A stretch of 58,314 nt of DNA, from assembly GCA_019235885.1 (NCBI GenBank), contig JAFAKB010000099.1:1-58314 (forward strand), in the 5' to 3' direction. This document shows positions 51,280-58,314 of the stretch, piece after piece (the stretch's first letter is position 1; each line of letters begins with the position of its first letter). Under the pieces are notes generated by a model, which saw only the letters and a program-made list of their open reading frames with translations, searched no databases and had not been told where the DNA came from. The position numbers and the translations under genes were made by a program. Source of the stretch: Candidatus Eremiobacterota bacterium. GTDB lineage: Bacteria; Vulcanimicrobiota; Vulcanimicrobiia; Vulcanimicrobiales; Vulcanimicrobiaceae.

Positions 51280-52299
51280 CTATGGCGTCGGCTGAGTCTG
51301 TTGTTGCCGCGGCTCGGGAGCGAGAACGTAGTGCACGCGGCCGTCGGGTTCCAAGATCAGCGCGACTGCAAGCCTCGGTGCGATGAACCTCTTATCGTCC
51401 GGTACGACCGAGATCGGCACCTTCGCGCCGTCATAGGGGAACATGTATTGCGCTGAAGTTCCGAGCCACACGTAGTCGATGTACAGCCACGATCCCCCGA
51501 CATCCACCTTTCGCGCCTTGCATCGCTCGCAAACGGAATACCGGCTCACCGTCGGTGTGTTCCATCGCCGCGCTTGCCTTCGCAGTGCAAGCGTGACGAA
51601 GCCGATGAAGAGCAGCACGCCGAGGAAGACGCCGACCTGCGCGGAGGCACGAAGCAGGGCAGCCAGGATCACGCTCACTACCGCAGCGGCGACCGCACTG
51701 CCGGCCACCGCGTTGAGGAACATGATGAAGAACCCGATGGCCTTGAACCCCTGAAGGATCGGCGGAGCGTTCTCGAAGTAGTCCGATGCCGACGCTACGA
51801 TCGCATCCACGTGATCGATCTCGACGAACCGATGTCCCAGCCACCACGGACACTTCCGTTTCGGCTGCGATGACGTGCCGTGACTCGCGGCGCCGACGAC
51901 GGTTCCAGCTTCCGCCGGCGCTGGTGCTGAGACTCGCACGGCGACCGGCTCCTGATCGAGCGGTTTTCCCGTGGTCGGATGCCGATATTGGAGAATCGTG
52001 AACGGCGGCCACTCGAGCTTGATGAAGAGCGCCGTCAGCCCCGCCCCTACCAACGCGAAGACAAGAAAGACGAAGTTCGGATCCACGAGGCGCAAGACCC
52101 CGAGGAGCACCGTAAGAACGATCGATGCGCCGAAGCCGGCCTGGAGGGATAGCCAAAACCGCCCCGCTCGTCGCGTACCTGGATCGAGAGACGACGGCTG
52201 CGCCGGTACTGGTTCGATTTTTGCGCCCTCGTGAAGGAGCGCATCCGCGGCCCGCTCATTCGCCTCAACGTCCGGCGCGGATTTGGAGCTCGCTGACAT
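51280..52299 (-). CDS. Hypothetical membrane protein with CxxC
   Basis: This 339-residue protein has four predicted membrane helices in two pairs (about 48-70, 74-93, 186-212 and 214-236), with a cytosolic loop rich in prolines, and a C-terminal soluble domain starting with SVCERCKARKVDVGG. No family is recognised. The ATG starts the acidic N-terminus. It is divergent from the XRE membrane regulator (172-base gap), so co-regulation is plausible. Confidence 0.7.
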   Translation of the reverse strand: MSASSKSAPDVEANERAADALLHEGAKIEPVPAQPSSLDPGTRRAGRFWLSLQAGFGASIVLTVLLGVLRLVDPNFVFLVFALVGAGLTALFIKLEWPPFTILQYRHPTTGKPLDQEPVAVRVSAPAPAEAGTVVGAASHGTSSQPKRKCPWWLGHRFVEIDHVDAIVASASDYFENAPPILQGFKAIGFFIMFLNAVAGSAVAAAVVSVILAALLRASAQVGVFLGVLLFIGFVTLALRRQARRWNTPTVSRYSVCERCKARKVDVGGSWLYIDYVWLGTSAQYMFPYDGAKVPISVVPDDKRFIAPRLAVALILEPDGRVHYVLAPEPRQQQTQPTP

Positions 52300-52471
52300 G
52301 GTGAGCTTTCCTCACACCCTCGTGGATCGGAGGACGCCGCTGTCCACGGGCAGGGTTCCTCGGCATGCTGAACAACTAGCATCGTACGTTCGCGCGACGC
52401 GGAGCGCAATCGATGTCGTTTGCAATTTTGTCGCAACTCCGCGATTTTGCGAACGGACTGCGAGATCGAGG

Positions 52472-53611
52472 ATGGCAGCAAGCAAAGTCGTGCTCGACGG
52501 TGAACGCATCCGGGGGCTGAGAGAACGCCGCGGGTTCTCGTCGCAGAGCGACCTCGCGCTGGCGACGGTGACCGTCGACCCGAAGCGGGGCGGGTTGGGA
52601 CCGCGAACGGTGTGGGATGCCGAGAACGGGAAGCCCGTCACGCGCCGGACGCAGCTGCTCATCGCGAGAGCGCTCGGCGTCGACGACTGCGACGAGCTGC
52701 TGCTTCGGAGCGGTCACCAGGCGGTACGGGACGCGACGCGAGCTTCGTTGCCGCTGAACGCGGCGACATCGGCGATCCCGTTTCGGTATGGGCAAGACCG
52801 AAGATGGCTCGGGAGCGCCGGCCGCGCCGCCGCGCTCTGCTTGGTTTTCATTGCCGGTGCCGCGTTGGTGACATCATGGCAGTTCGGTCGTTACGAAACT
52901 TCTTCGCCCGACGAGACCGGAGCGCCGATCGGACTCGACACCGCCGTTTGGACGGTGAACGGCCCAGCGGCGCGAGCGGCGCTCACGAACATGGACGCGC
53001 CGCGCGCGCGAATCGTTCAGCCGATGCTATCGTTCTCGCGGCAGCGCGGGCTCGGCATCAGTGGGATCGACGGGACGTACGAACAGGAAGGGATTCAGAC
53101 CGTCAAGCCGTTCCGGCCGCCATTCACGGTGCGAGCGACCGTCATGACCACAGCCGTCAACGCCGGTGCGTTTGCGCTGCTCGTCACGAGCGCCGACGGA
53201 GGGCGCGGTGTCTCGCTGACCGGCGGAAAGGGCGCAAACGACGTGTTCACCGGGCTCACATACCAGAGCCCTAGCGGTCCGGGAACACATTGGAGGCTCC
53301 GCGGAAAGCTCTCGGAGCCGCGAGCGCCCTCGCTCAACGTCTGGTATCAGCTCGCGATCGCGGTCGATGCGTCGGGGAATGCGACGCTGAGCGCGGCGCC
53401 GCAGGGGACCGAAGCGCGCAGCAGCACGCTGCGCGCGCTCGGCACGGGACCGTTCTACGTCCTGCTCTCGCAAGGTTCGGGCGCGTATGGTTCCGGCCCG
53501 AATCAAGCCTACTGGCGGTCGATCACGATCACCGGTCGCGACACGGTCGTGGCGCTCCGGTTTCGCCGCGAAGCGCCTCGCGTCGCCGAACTCGCGCGCT
53601 ACCTGCGGTAG
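52472..53611 (+). CDS. Membrane-anchored XRE-type HTH protein with extracytoplasmic sandwich-like domain
   Basis: This 379-residue protein has an N-terminal HTH (about 8-75: VVLDGERIRGLRERRGFSSQ, then TVWDAENGKPVTRRTQLLIA), one membrane helix (about 117-136), then an outside domain (about 150-379) of beta strands with FTVRATVMTTAVNAGAFALL and NVWYQLAIAVDASGNATL, like LamG/concanavalin sandwiches that bind sugars. This is a one-protein sensor passing an outside signal to DNA. The ATG at 52472 begins the HTH; an upstream in-frame methionine adds unrelated sequence. Confidence 0.78.
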   Translation: MAASKVVLDGERIRGLRERRGFSSQSDLALATVTVDPKRGGLGPRTVWDAENGKPVTRRTQLLIARALGVDDCDELLLRSGHQAVRDATRASLPLNAATSAIPFRYGQDRRWLGSAGRAAALCLVFIAGAALVTSWQFGRYETSSPDETGAPIGLDTAVWTVNGPAARAALTNMDAPRARIVQPMLSFSRQRGLGISGIDGTYEQEGIQTVKPFRPPFTVRATVMTTAVNAGAFALLVTSADGGRGVSLTGGKGANDVFTGLTYQSPSGPGTHWRLRGKLSEPRAPSLNVWYQLAIAVDASGNATLSAAPQGTEARSSTLRALGTGPFYVLLSQGSGAYGSGPNQAYWRSITITGRDTVVALRFRREAPRVAELARYLR

Positions 53612-54063
53612 AAGACGATCACGCGCGGGTTTTGCGGGTCGAGGCGCGGGTCGATGTCGACGGCGACGGCGTTGTTCGGGTTGATGCCGAGGTGCTGCAA
53701 GTACTCGGCGAGCGAGCTCTGGTCTTCGCTCTGGCCGTTGTTCCGGTCGACGTCGGCGACCGTCGCTTTGTCGAGCGCCGCGACGAGTGCTGCGTGCCGG
53801 CTGCCGCGGGACGAGCGCGCCAGCGTGCGGCGGTCGGGCGTTCCGACCGACAAGCCGCCGACCGCGACCGGGATGACGTCGCGCGAGGAGATGTGATTCT
53901 TCATCGTCGCGAGCATCTGTGTCTCGCGGTCGAAGTTCGCCAGCGCGTGGCGGAGGTAAGCCGTCTGCTGGCTACCCGTCATCGTCGTTTGCGCGAACGC
54001 CGCCGGCGTGGCGGCGAGCGCGCATGCAGCGGCAAGCAGCGCCGCGAGTGCTCTCTGTTTCAC
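53599..54063 (-). CDS. Exported hypothetical protein
   Basis: This 154-residue protein has a clear signal peptide (MKQRALAALLAAACALAATP, cleaved near AFAQ) and a small mature part ending in DPRLDPQNPRVIVFYRR. No family is recognised. It is convergent with the XRE gene (13-base overlap). No partner is evident. Confidence 0.75.
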   Translation of the reverse strand: MKQRALAALLAAACALAATPAAFAQTTMTGSQQTAYLRHALANFDRETQMLATMKNHISSRDVIPVAVGGLSVGTPDRRTLARSSRGSRHAALVAALDKATVADVDRNNGQSEDQSSLAEYLQHLGINPNNAVAVDIDPRLDPQNPRVIVFYRR

Positions 54064-54134
54064 CTCGCTCTCTTACCCGCTCGGCATGCCACGCAGGAAA
54101 CGAGCGCTCGCAAGCGGTGCTACGGAGCGCAAAG

Positions 54135-55985
54135 CTAAGCTGGCGTCGTCGCCTCGCGCGCGTGCAAATCTTCGGCGTAGGCTGCTGCGATCAGCGGCGC
54201 GTAGCGCTGTTCGACGACGCGGCGCTTCACTTTCAGCGTCGGGGAGAGCTCGCCGTCCTCGATGGTGAGGTCGCGCGGCAGCACCGCGACGCGCTGCACC
54301 TGCTCGTACTTCGCGAGATCCGCAGTGTGCACGACGACCTCGCGGATCATCAGCGCGCGGACGCGCTCGTCGGCCGCGATCTGCGCGGTCGGCATGTCCG
54401 CGGGAATCTCGAGCTTGCCGCGCACCAAGTCCCAGTTCGGCGCGACCAGCGCGGCCGGATGCGGCATGTTATTGCCGAAAGCCATCACTTGGCCGACGTA
54501 GATCGAGCGTTTGATCGCGGTCTCGATGCGCGCCGGCGAGATCCACTTGCCGCCGCTGCTCTTGAAGAGCTCCTTCTTGCGGTCGGTGATCACGAGGTGG
54601 CCGCGCGCGTCCAGCATGCCGATGTCGCCGGTGCAGAACCAGCCGTCGGCGGTAAACGGCTGTTCCTCCGCCGCCACGTGATAGTAGCCCAGCATCACGT
54701 TCGGCCCTTTCACCAAGATCTCGCCGTCGTCGGCGATCTTCACCTCGACGCCGGTGACCGGCGGTCCGACGGTGCCGATCTCGTTGTCGGTCGGCGTGTT
54801 GACGGTGACGACGGGCGAGGTCTCGGTGAGCCCGTAGCCTTCGAGCACGGTCATCCCCATCGCGGCGAGCGTGAGCGCGGTGTCGCGGTGCAGCGGCGCG
54901 CTCCCGGAGACGAAGTACACGAGCCGGTCGAGCCCGAGCATGGCGCGGATCTTGCTCAGCACGAGCCGGCGCGCGAGCGCGTTGCGCAGCCGCAACAGCG
55001 GCGTGACGCCGCCGTCGCGCACGGCGCGCTCGTACGCGGTGCCGACATCGAGCGCCCACGGAACGAGCTTCGCTTTGAGGCCGCCGGCTTTGCGCGCGTT
55101 GCCGATGATCGCCGCGATCAAACGCTCGAAGATGCGCGGCACGAACGCGACGTAGTTCGGCCGGATCGCCTTGAGATCCTCGAGCAGCTGCTCGGGCGTG
55201 GTGACGTAGTGCAGCAGCCCGTTGTAGAGATAGCCGAGCGTGTTGGTGTGCTCGTAGACGTGCGCGAACGGCAGCACCGAGAGCGCGACCTGCGCCTCGT
55301 GCTGTCCGCTCTCGTGCGGGTCGAACGCCGAGCGCACGTCGGCGACGAGGTTGCGGTGCGAAAGCATCACGCCCTTCGGCTGGCCCGTCGTCCCCGAGGT
55401 GTAGATCAGCACCGCCAGATCGTCCAAGCCGATCCCGGCTTGATACGAAGCCAGCAGCGCGGCCGATTCCTCGTCATCCTGACCCTTCGACGAACTCAGG
55501 GGAAGGGCGGAACGAACGAACGCTTCGAACCCGTCCGGCCCGTCGTCGGCGAACGCGACGAACGGGGGCGCGTTCGGAACCGCCGCGCGCAGCCGCGCCG
55601 CGGTCGCGGCGTCGTCGACGAACACGAGCTTCGCCGCGCTGTCGGCGAGGATGAAGGCGACTTGGTCGTCCGCGGTGGTGGCGAACATCGGCACGACGAC
55701 CCCGCCCGCGTACAGGATGCCGAAGTCGGCGATCAGCCAGTCGACGCGGTTGTTCGCGACGATCGCGACGCGGTCGCCGCGCCCGATCCCCCGCGCGCGC
55801 AGTGCCTGCGCGACCGCGGCGGCCCGGCGGTGCACCTCGCCGGACGAGAGCTCGTGCAGCGTTCCGGCCCGCCGCTCGCCCAAGGCGATCGGCCGCGGCT
55901 CGGCGAGGCGCTCCGCGATGAACGCCGGGAGCGTTGGCAGCGTCGTGTCCCCGAGTGCGCTCGTCGGGGCGGCAGAGGTCGTCAT
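54135..55985 (-). CDS. Long-chain acyl-CoA synthetase (AMP-binding)
   Basis: This 616-residue adenylate-forming enzyme has LIYTSGTTGQPKGVMLSH (about 192-209, AMP motif), GYGLTETSPVV, GWFCTGDIGMLD and DRKKELFKSSGGKWISP (C-terminal lysine region). It activates fatty acids to acyl-CoA, matching the neighbouring acyl-CoA dehydrogenase. A GTG 15 codons upstream is an alternative start. A short in-frame insert at about residues 164-174 carries a dispersed-type palindrome. It is divergent from padR, which likely controls it. Confidence 0.92.
   Translation of the reverse strand: MTTSAAPTSALGDTTLPTLPAFIAERLAEPRPIALGERRAGTLHELSSGEVHRRAAAVAQALRARGIGRGDRVAIVANNRVDWLIADFGILYAGGVVVPMFATTADDQVAFILADSAAKLVFVDDAATAARLRAAVPNAPPFVAFADDGPDGFEAFVRSALPLSSSKGQDDEESAALLASYQAGIGLDDLAVLIYTSGTTGQPKGVMLSHRNLVADVRSAFDPHESGQHEAQVALSVLPFAHVYEHTNTLGYLYNGLLHYVTTPEQLLEDLKAIRPNYVAFVPRIFERLIAAIIGNARKAGGLKAKLVPWALDVGTAYERAVRDGGVTPLLRLRNALARRLVLSKIRAMLGLDRLVYFVSGSAPLHRDTALTLAAMGMTVLEGYGLTETSPVVTVNTPTDNEIGTVGPPVTGVEVKIADDGEILVKGPNVMLGYYHVAAEEQPFTADGWFCTGDIGMLDARGHLVITDRKKELFKSSGGKWISPARIETAIKRSIYVGQVMAFGNNMPHPAALVAPNWDLVRGKLEIPADMPTAQIAADERVRALMIREVVVHTADLAKYEQVQRVAVLPRDLTIEDGELSPTLKVKRRVVEQRYAPLIAAAYAEDLHAREATTPA
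55478..55500. repeat. Palindromic repeat inserted in the acyl-CoA synthetase gene
   Basis: This 23-base imperfect palindrome has outer arms CCTGA/TCAGG and inner TTCG/CGAA, inside the coding frame. It resembles the short dispersed repeats with a TTCGACnnnCTCAGG core seen in many GC-rich genomes. It translates as SSSKGQDDE-like polar residues without breaking the frame. Only one copy was found by eye in the window. Confidence 0.6.
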
Positions 55986-56040
55986 CCTCGGTCCAAGACC
56001 CTCCCCGGCGGGAAACGGCGCCGGAAACACCTTGACGGGT

Positions 56041-56066
56041 TAGCTTTAACCTATTATAAATAACAT
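56041..56066. promoter_or_regulatory. AT-rich padR operator/promoter
   Basis: In an otherwise GC-rich gap of 81 bases between the synthetase and padR starts lies TTAACCTATTATAAATAACA, with TTATAA at its centre and a TATAAAT minus-10-like box. Such an AT-rich block right before padR fits an autoregulated operator-promoter for the divergent pair. Confidence 0.5.
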
Positions 56067-56513
56067 ATGCCAGCGCGGTCAAGGGCGGCGGCCCAGGCGT
56101 CTCCGGAGCCCGGCGCGGCGACGAGCGGGCACCAGTTTCCGGCCGAGTTCGAGCGCGACCGGGTGTTCACGGGGGAGGTCAAGACGAAGACCGTCTTCCC
56201 CGCCTTGGTCCTGCAGATGCTGCACTCCCAGCCCGACAGCGGCTACGGTTTGATGCAGCGGATCGCCACCCTCGGCGGCATCTTCCCGGTTAACCCGAAT
56301 ACGATCTATCCGCTGCTGCGGCGGCTCGAGGAGCGCGGCTTCATCCGCGGCGAGCTCGACGCGTCGACGAAGCGCGGCACGACCCTCTACCGCATCACGG
56401 GCGCCGGCGAAGAACGGCTCGAGCGCATTAAAACCAACTTCAAGCCCTACCTCACCAAACTGATCGCGGCGCTGCAACGGCTCCGCATCGACTTGTACGG
56501 AGAGACGTCATGA
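56067..56513 (+). CDS. PadR family transcriptional regulator
   Basis: This 148-residue protein has a proline/alanine-rich N-terminus, then the PadR winged helix (about 43-110: VLQMLHSQPDSGYGLMQRI, NTIYPLLRRLEERGFI, TLYRITGAGEERL) and a short C-terminal helix. It probably responds to a fatty acid or acyl-CoA compound and controls the synthetase and dehydrogenase, which flank it. Its stop overlaps the dehydrogenase ATG (ATGA). Confidence 0.9.
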   Translation: MPARSRAAAQASPEPGAATSGHQFPAEFERDRVFTGEVKTKTVFPALVLQMLHSQPDSGYGLMQRIATLGGIFPVNPNTIYPLLRRLEERGFIRGELDASTKRGTTLYRITGAGEERLERIKTNFKPYLTKLIAALQRLRIDLYGETS

Positions 56514-58314
56514 GCACCTACCGCGCACCGCTGCGCGACATGCAGTTCGTCCTGCGCGAGCTGGCCGGCGTCGAGGAGATCGCGAAGCTCCCCGGCTACG
56601 AGGACACGACCGACGTGCTCGACGCGATCCTCGACGAAGCGTCGACGTTCGCGAGCGAGGTGCTCGACCCGCTGAACCAGTCGGGCGACAAGGAAGGCTG
56701 CACGTGGAACGACGGGGTCGTCACGACGCCGAAGGGCTTCAAGGAAGCGTACAAGCAGTTCGCGCAGTCGGGCTGGATCGGTCTGCCGGTGCCGCCGGAG
56801 TACGGCGGCCAAGGACTGCCGCAGATCATGCTCGGGCCGACGCTCGAGATGTGGAACGCGGCGAACGTCGGCTTCGCCAACGGCCCGCTGCTCAACCAAG
56901 GCGCGATCGAAGCGATCGAGCAGTTCGGCAGCGAAGCGCAGAAGCAGACGTTCATTCCGAAGCTGGTCAGCGGCGAGTGGACGGGAACGATGTGCCTGAC
57001 CGAGCCGCAAGCCGGCTCCGACCTCGCGCAGGTGCGCACGCAAGCGGTCCCCGAGGGCGACCACTACCGCGTCAAAGGCCAGAAGATATTCATCACCTTC
57101 GGCGAGCACGACATGGCGCCGAACATCATTCATTTGGTTCTGGCGCGGCTGCCGGACGCGCCGGAAGGGACGAAGGGCATCTCGATGTTCATCGTGCCGA
57201 AGGTGCTGGTGAACGCGGACGGCTCGCTCGGCGAGCGCAACGACGTGAAGTGCGCCGGGATCGAGCACAAGATGGGGATCAACGCGAACCCCACCTGCAC
57301 GCTCAACTACGGCGAGAACGGCGAAGGTGCCGTCGGCTATCTCGTCGGCGAGGCGAACCGCGGCCTGGAATACATGTTCGTGATGATGAACGCGGCGCGC
57401 TTCAGCGTCGGCGTGCAGGGGCTGGCGATCGCCGACCGCGCGTACCAGCATGCGGTCGAGTACGCGAAGGAACGGATTCAGTTCCGCGACGCCGCCTCGC
57501 GCGACCCCAAGCCGGTCGCGATCATCAAGCACCCCGACGTGCGGCGGATGCTGCTGTGGTGCAAGGCGAACCTCGAGGCGATGCGCGCGCTGGCGTACGT
57601 CACCGCGGCCTCGCTCGACTACGCGCACAAGGCGGAAGACGAGGCGGTGCGCAAGGAGCACCGGGCGTTCGTCGAGCTGATGATCCCGATCGTCAAAGGC
57701 TGGCTCACCGAGAACGGGCAGACGATCTGCTCGACCGCGCTGCAGGTCTTCGGCGGTATGGGCTTCATCGAAGAGACCGGGATCGCGCAGCAGTACCGCG
57801 ACGTGCGCATCACCACCATCTACGAAGGGACCACGGGGATTCAGGCCCTCGACCTGGTCGGCCGCAAGCTGGTGCGCGACATGGGCGCCGGCGCGACCAA
57901 GGTTCTCAAGCAGATCGGCAAGTTCGCCAAGGAGCTCGAGGCCTCGGAGAACGCCGAGGTGAAGGCGCTCGCGCAGCCGCTCGCCGAGGCGGCGAAGGCG
58001 CTCGGCGAGACCGCGCAGTTCATCGGGATGTCGGCGATGGGCGACCTGCACAAGGCGTTCGCAAACTCGGTCCCGTTCCTGAACTTCTTCGGGATCGTCG
58101 CGGGCGGCTGGCAGCTCTTCCGCGGCGCGAAGATCGCCGCCGAGAAGATCGCGGCCGGCGACTCCGACCCGTTCTACGCGGCGAAGATCCAAACGGCGAC
58201 GTTCTACGCGCACAACGTGCTCTCGCAGAGCGCGTGGCTGCAGAAGCAGATCACCGAGGGCTCGGGCGACGTGATGGCGGGCAGCGACGAGCTCTTCGGG
58301 GTCGAACGCCGCGC
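56510..58314 (+). CDS. Acyl-CoA dehydrogenase with C-terminal extension (cut by window end)
   Basis: 601 residues are visible; the 3' end lies beyond the window. Motifs: MCLTEPQAGSDLAQVRT (FAD/substrate), VFGGMGFIEETGIAQQYRD, and YEGTTGIQALDLVGR with the catalytic Glu. The extra C-terminal helical part is typical of DmdC/FadE-like long dehydrogenases (about 600 residues), which act on short or branched acyl-CoA or 3-methylmercaptopropionyl-CoA. Co-translated with padR. Confidence 0.92.
   Translation, partial: MSTYRAPLRDMQFVLRELAGVEEIAKLPGYEDTTDVLDAILDEASTFASEVLDPLNQSGDKEGCTWNDGVVTTPKGFKEAYKQFAQSGWIGLPVPPEYGGQGLPQIMLGPTLEMWNAANVGFANGPLLNQGAIEAIEQFGSEAQKQTFIPKLVSGEWTGTMCLTEPQAGSDLAQVRTQAVPEGDHYRVKGQKIFITFGEHDMAPNIIHLVLARLPDAPEGTKGISMFIVPKVLVNADGSLGERNDVKCAGIEHKMGINANPTCTLNYGENGEGAVGYLVGEANRGLEYMFVMMNAARFSVGVQGLAIADRAYQHAVEYAKERIQFRDAASRDPKPVAIIKHPDVRRMLLWCKANLEAMRALAYVTAASLDYAHKAEDEAVRKEHRAFVELMIPIVKGWLTENGQTICSTALQVFGGMGFIEETGIAQQYRDVRITTIYEGTTGIQALDLVGRKLVRDMGAGATKVLKQIGKFAKELEASENAEVKALAQPLAEAAKALGETAQFIGMSAMGDLHKAFANSVPFLNFFGIVAGGWQLFRGAKIAAEKIAAGDSDPFYAAKIQTATFYAHNVLSQSAWLQKQITEGSGDVMAGSDELFGVERR

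Noticed and set aside
1-58314. CRISPR arrays, tRNA or rRNA genes, and IS elements
   Set aside because: No regular repeat-spacer pattern, no tRNA-like T-arm with matching acceptor, no rRNA core sequence and no transposase motif were seen.

Overview
This is a GC-rich bacterial chromosome fragment, packed with genes on both strands and with short intergenic gaps. Many adjacent genes are translationally coupled through ATGA or GTGA overlaps. I found no rRNA, tRNA, IS element or CRISPR array. The mix of CO/xanthine-dehydrogenase-type subunits, an S53 peptidase, a MalT-like ATPase and two SPFH/NfeD modules would fit a poorly cultured high-GC soil phylum such as Eremiobacterota (WPS-2). That assignment is inference from style and gene content only; there is no marker gene.

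Layout. 1-3.9 kb (minus): molybdenum hydroxylase genes M-S-L (L cut by the window edge) and a secreted YtcJ-type amidohydrolase. 4.0-8.9 kb (minus): an S53 peptidase with a structured leader, a MalT-like STAND ATPase without a DNA-binding domain, and a coupled HD-GYP protein. 8.9-11.2 kb (minus): a SLOG/SLATT-like membrane protein with a hypothetical partner. 11.3-14.2 kb: a DJ-1/PfpI protein and a prolyl oligopeptidase. 14.35-15.86 kb (plus): a small membrane protein, an ECF sigma factor and an O6-alkylguanine methyltransferase fused to a C-terminal Ada-type zinc module. 15.8-24.8 kb (minus): a four-gene overlapping operon starting with a 1469-residue STAND NTPase that has a HEPN-like N-terminal motif, followed by an alpha/beta hydrolase, a membrane-anchored DHH-like protein and an MFS transporter. 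This is the best candidate here for an undescribed conflict or signalling system.

24.8-30 kb: pobA (4-hydroxybenzoate hydroxylase), a DUF6582-like protein with a histone-like tail, an amidase, and a long NfeD protease plus slipin pair. 30.0-31.2 kb is a lower-GC patch with gene debris and a secreted protein. 31.2-34.5 kb (minus): a CDGSH iron-sulfur protein coupled to a phosphonate-type ABC transporter (phnD, phnC, fused phnE). 34.5-38.8 kb: a MocR regulator, a VOC protein, a small zinc ribbon, a nitrile hydratase whose beta subunit is split into two genes, and a PhzF protein. 38.9-42.1 kb: two tandem paralogous TlpA-thioredoxin/TPR proteins. 42.1-46.2 kb: a short NfeD-like protein, flotillin, a PspA-like coiled coil and a GAF-SpoIIE-HATPase regulator. 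46.2-49.5 kb: an MIP channel, an HTH-MBL fusion, a small membrane protein, thioredoxin reductase and a thioesterase.

49.5-51.3 kb is another lower-GC patch with a membrane protein. 51.3-54.1 kb holds a four-helix membrane protein, a membrane-anchored XRE protein with an external sandwich-like domain, and a small secreted protein. 54.1-58.3 kb is a fatty-acid module: an acyl-CoA synthetase carrying an in-frame palindromic repeat, divergent from a PadR regulator that is coupled to an acyl-CoA dehydrogenase cut by the window edge. No stretch over 300 bases lacks a proposed gene.
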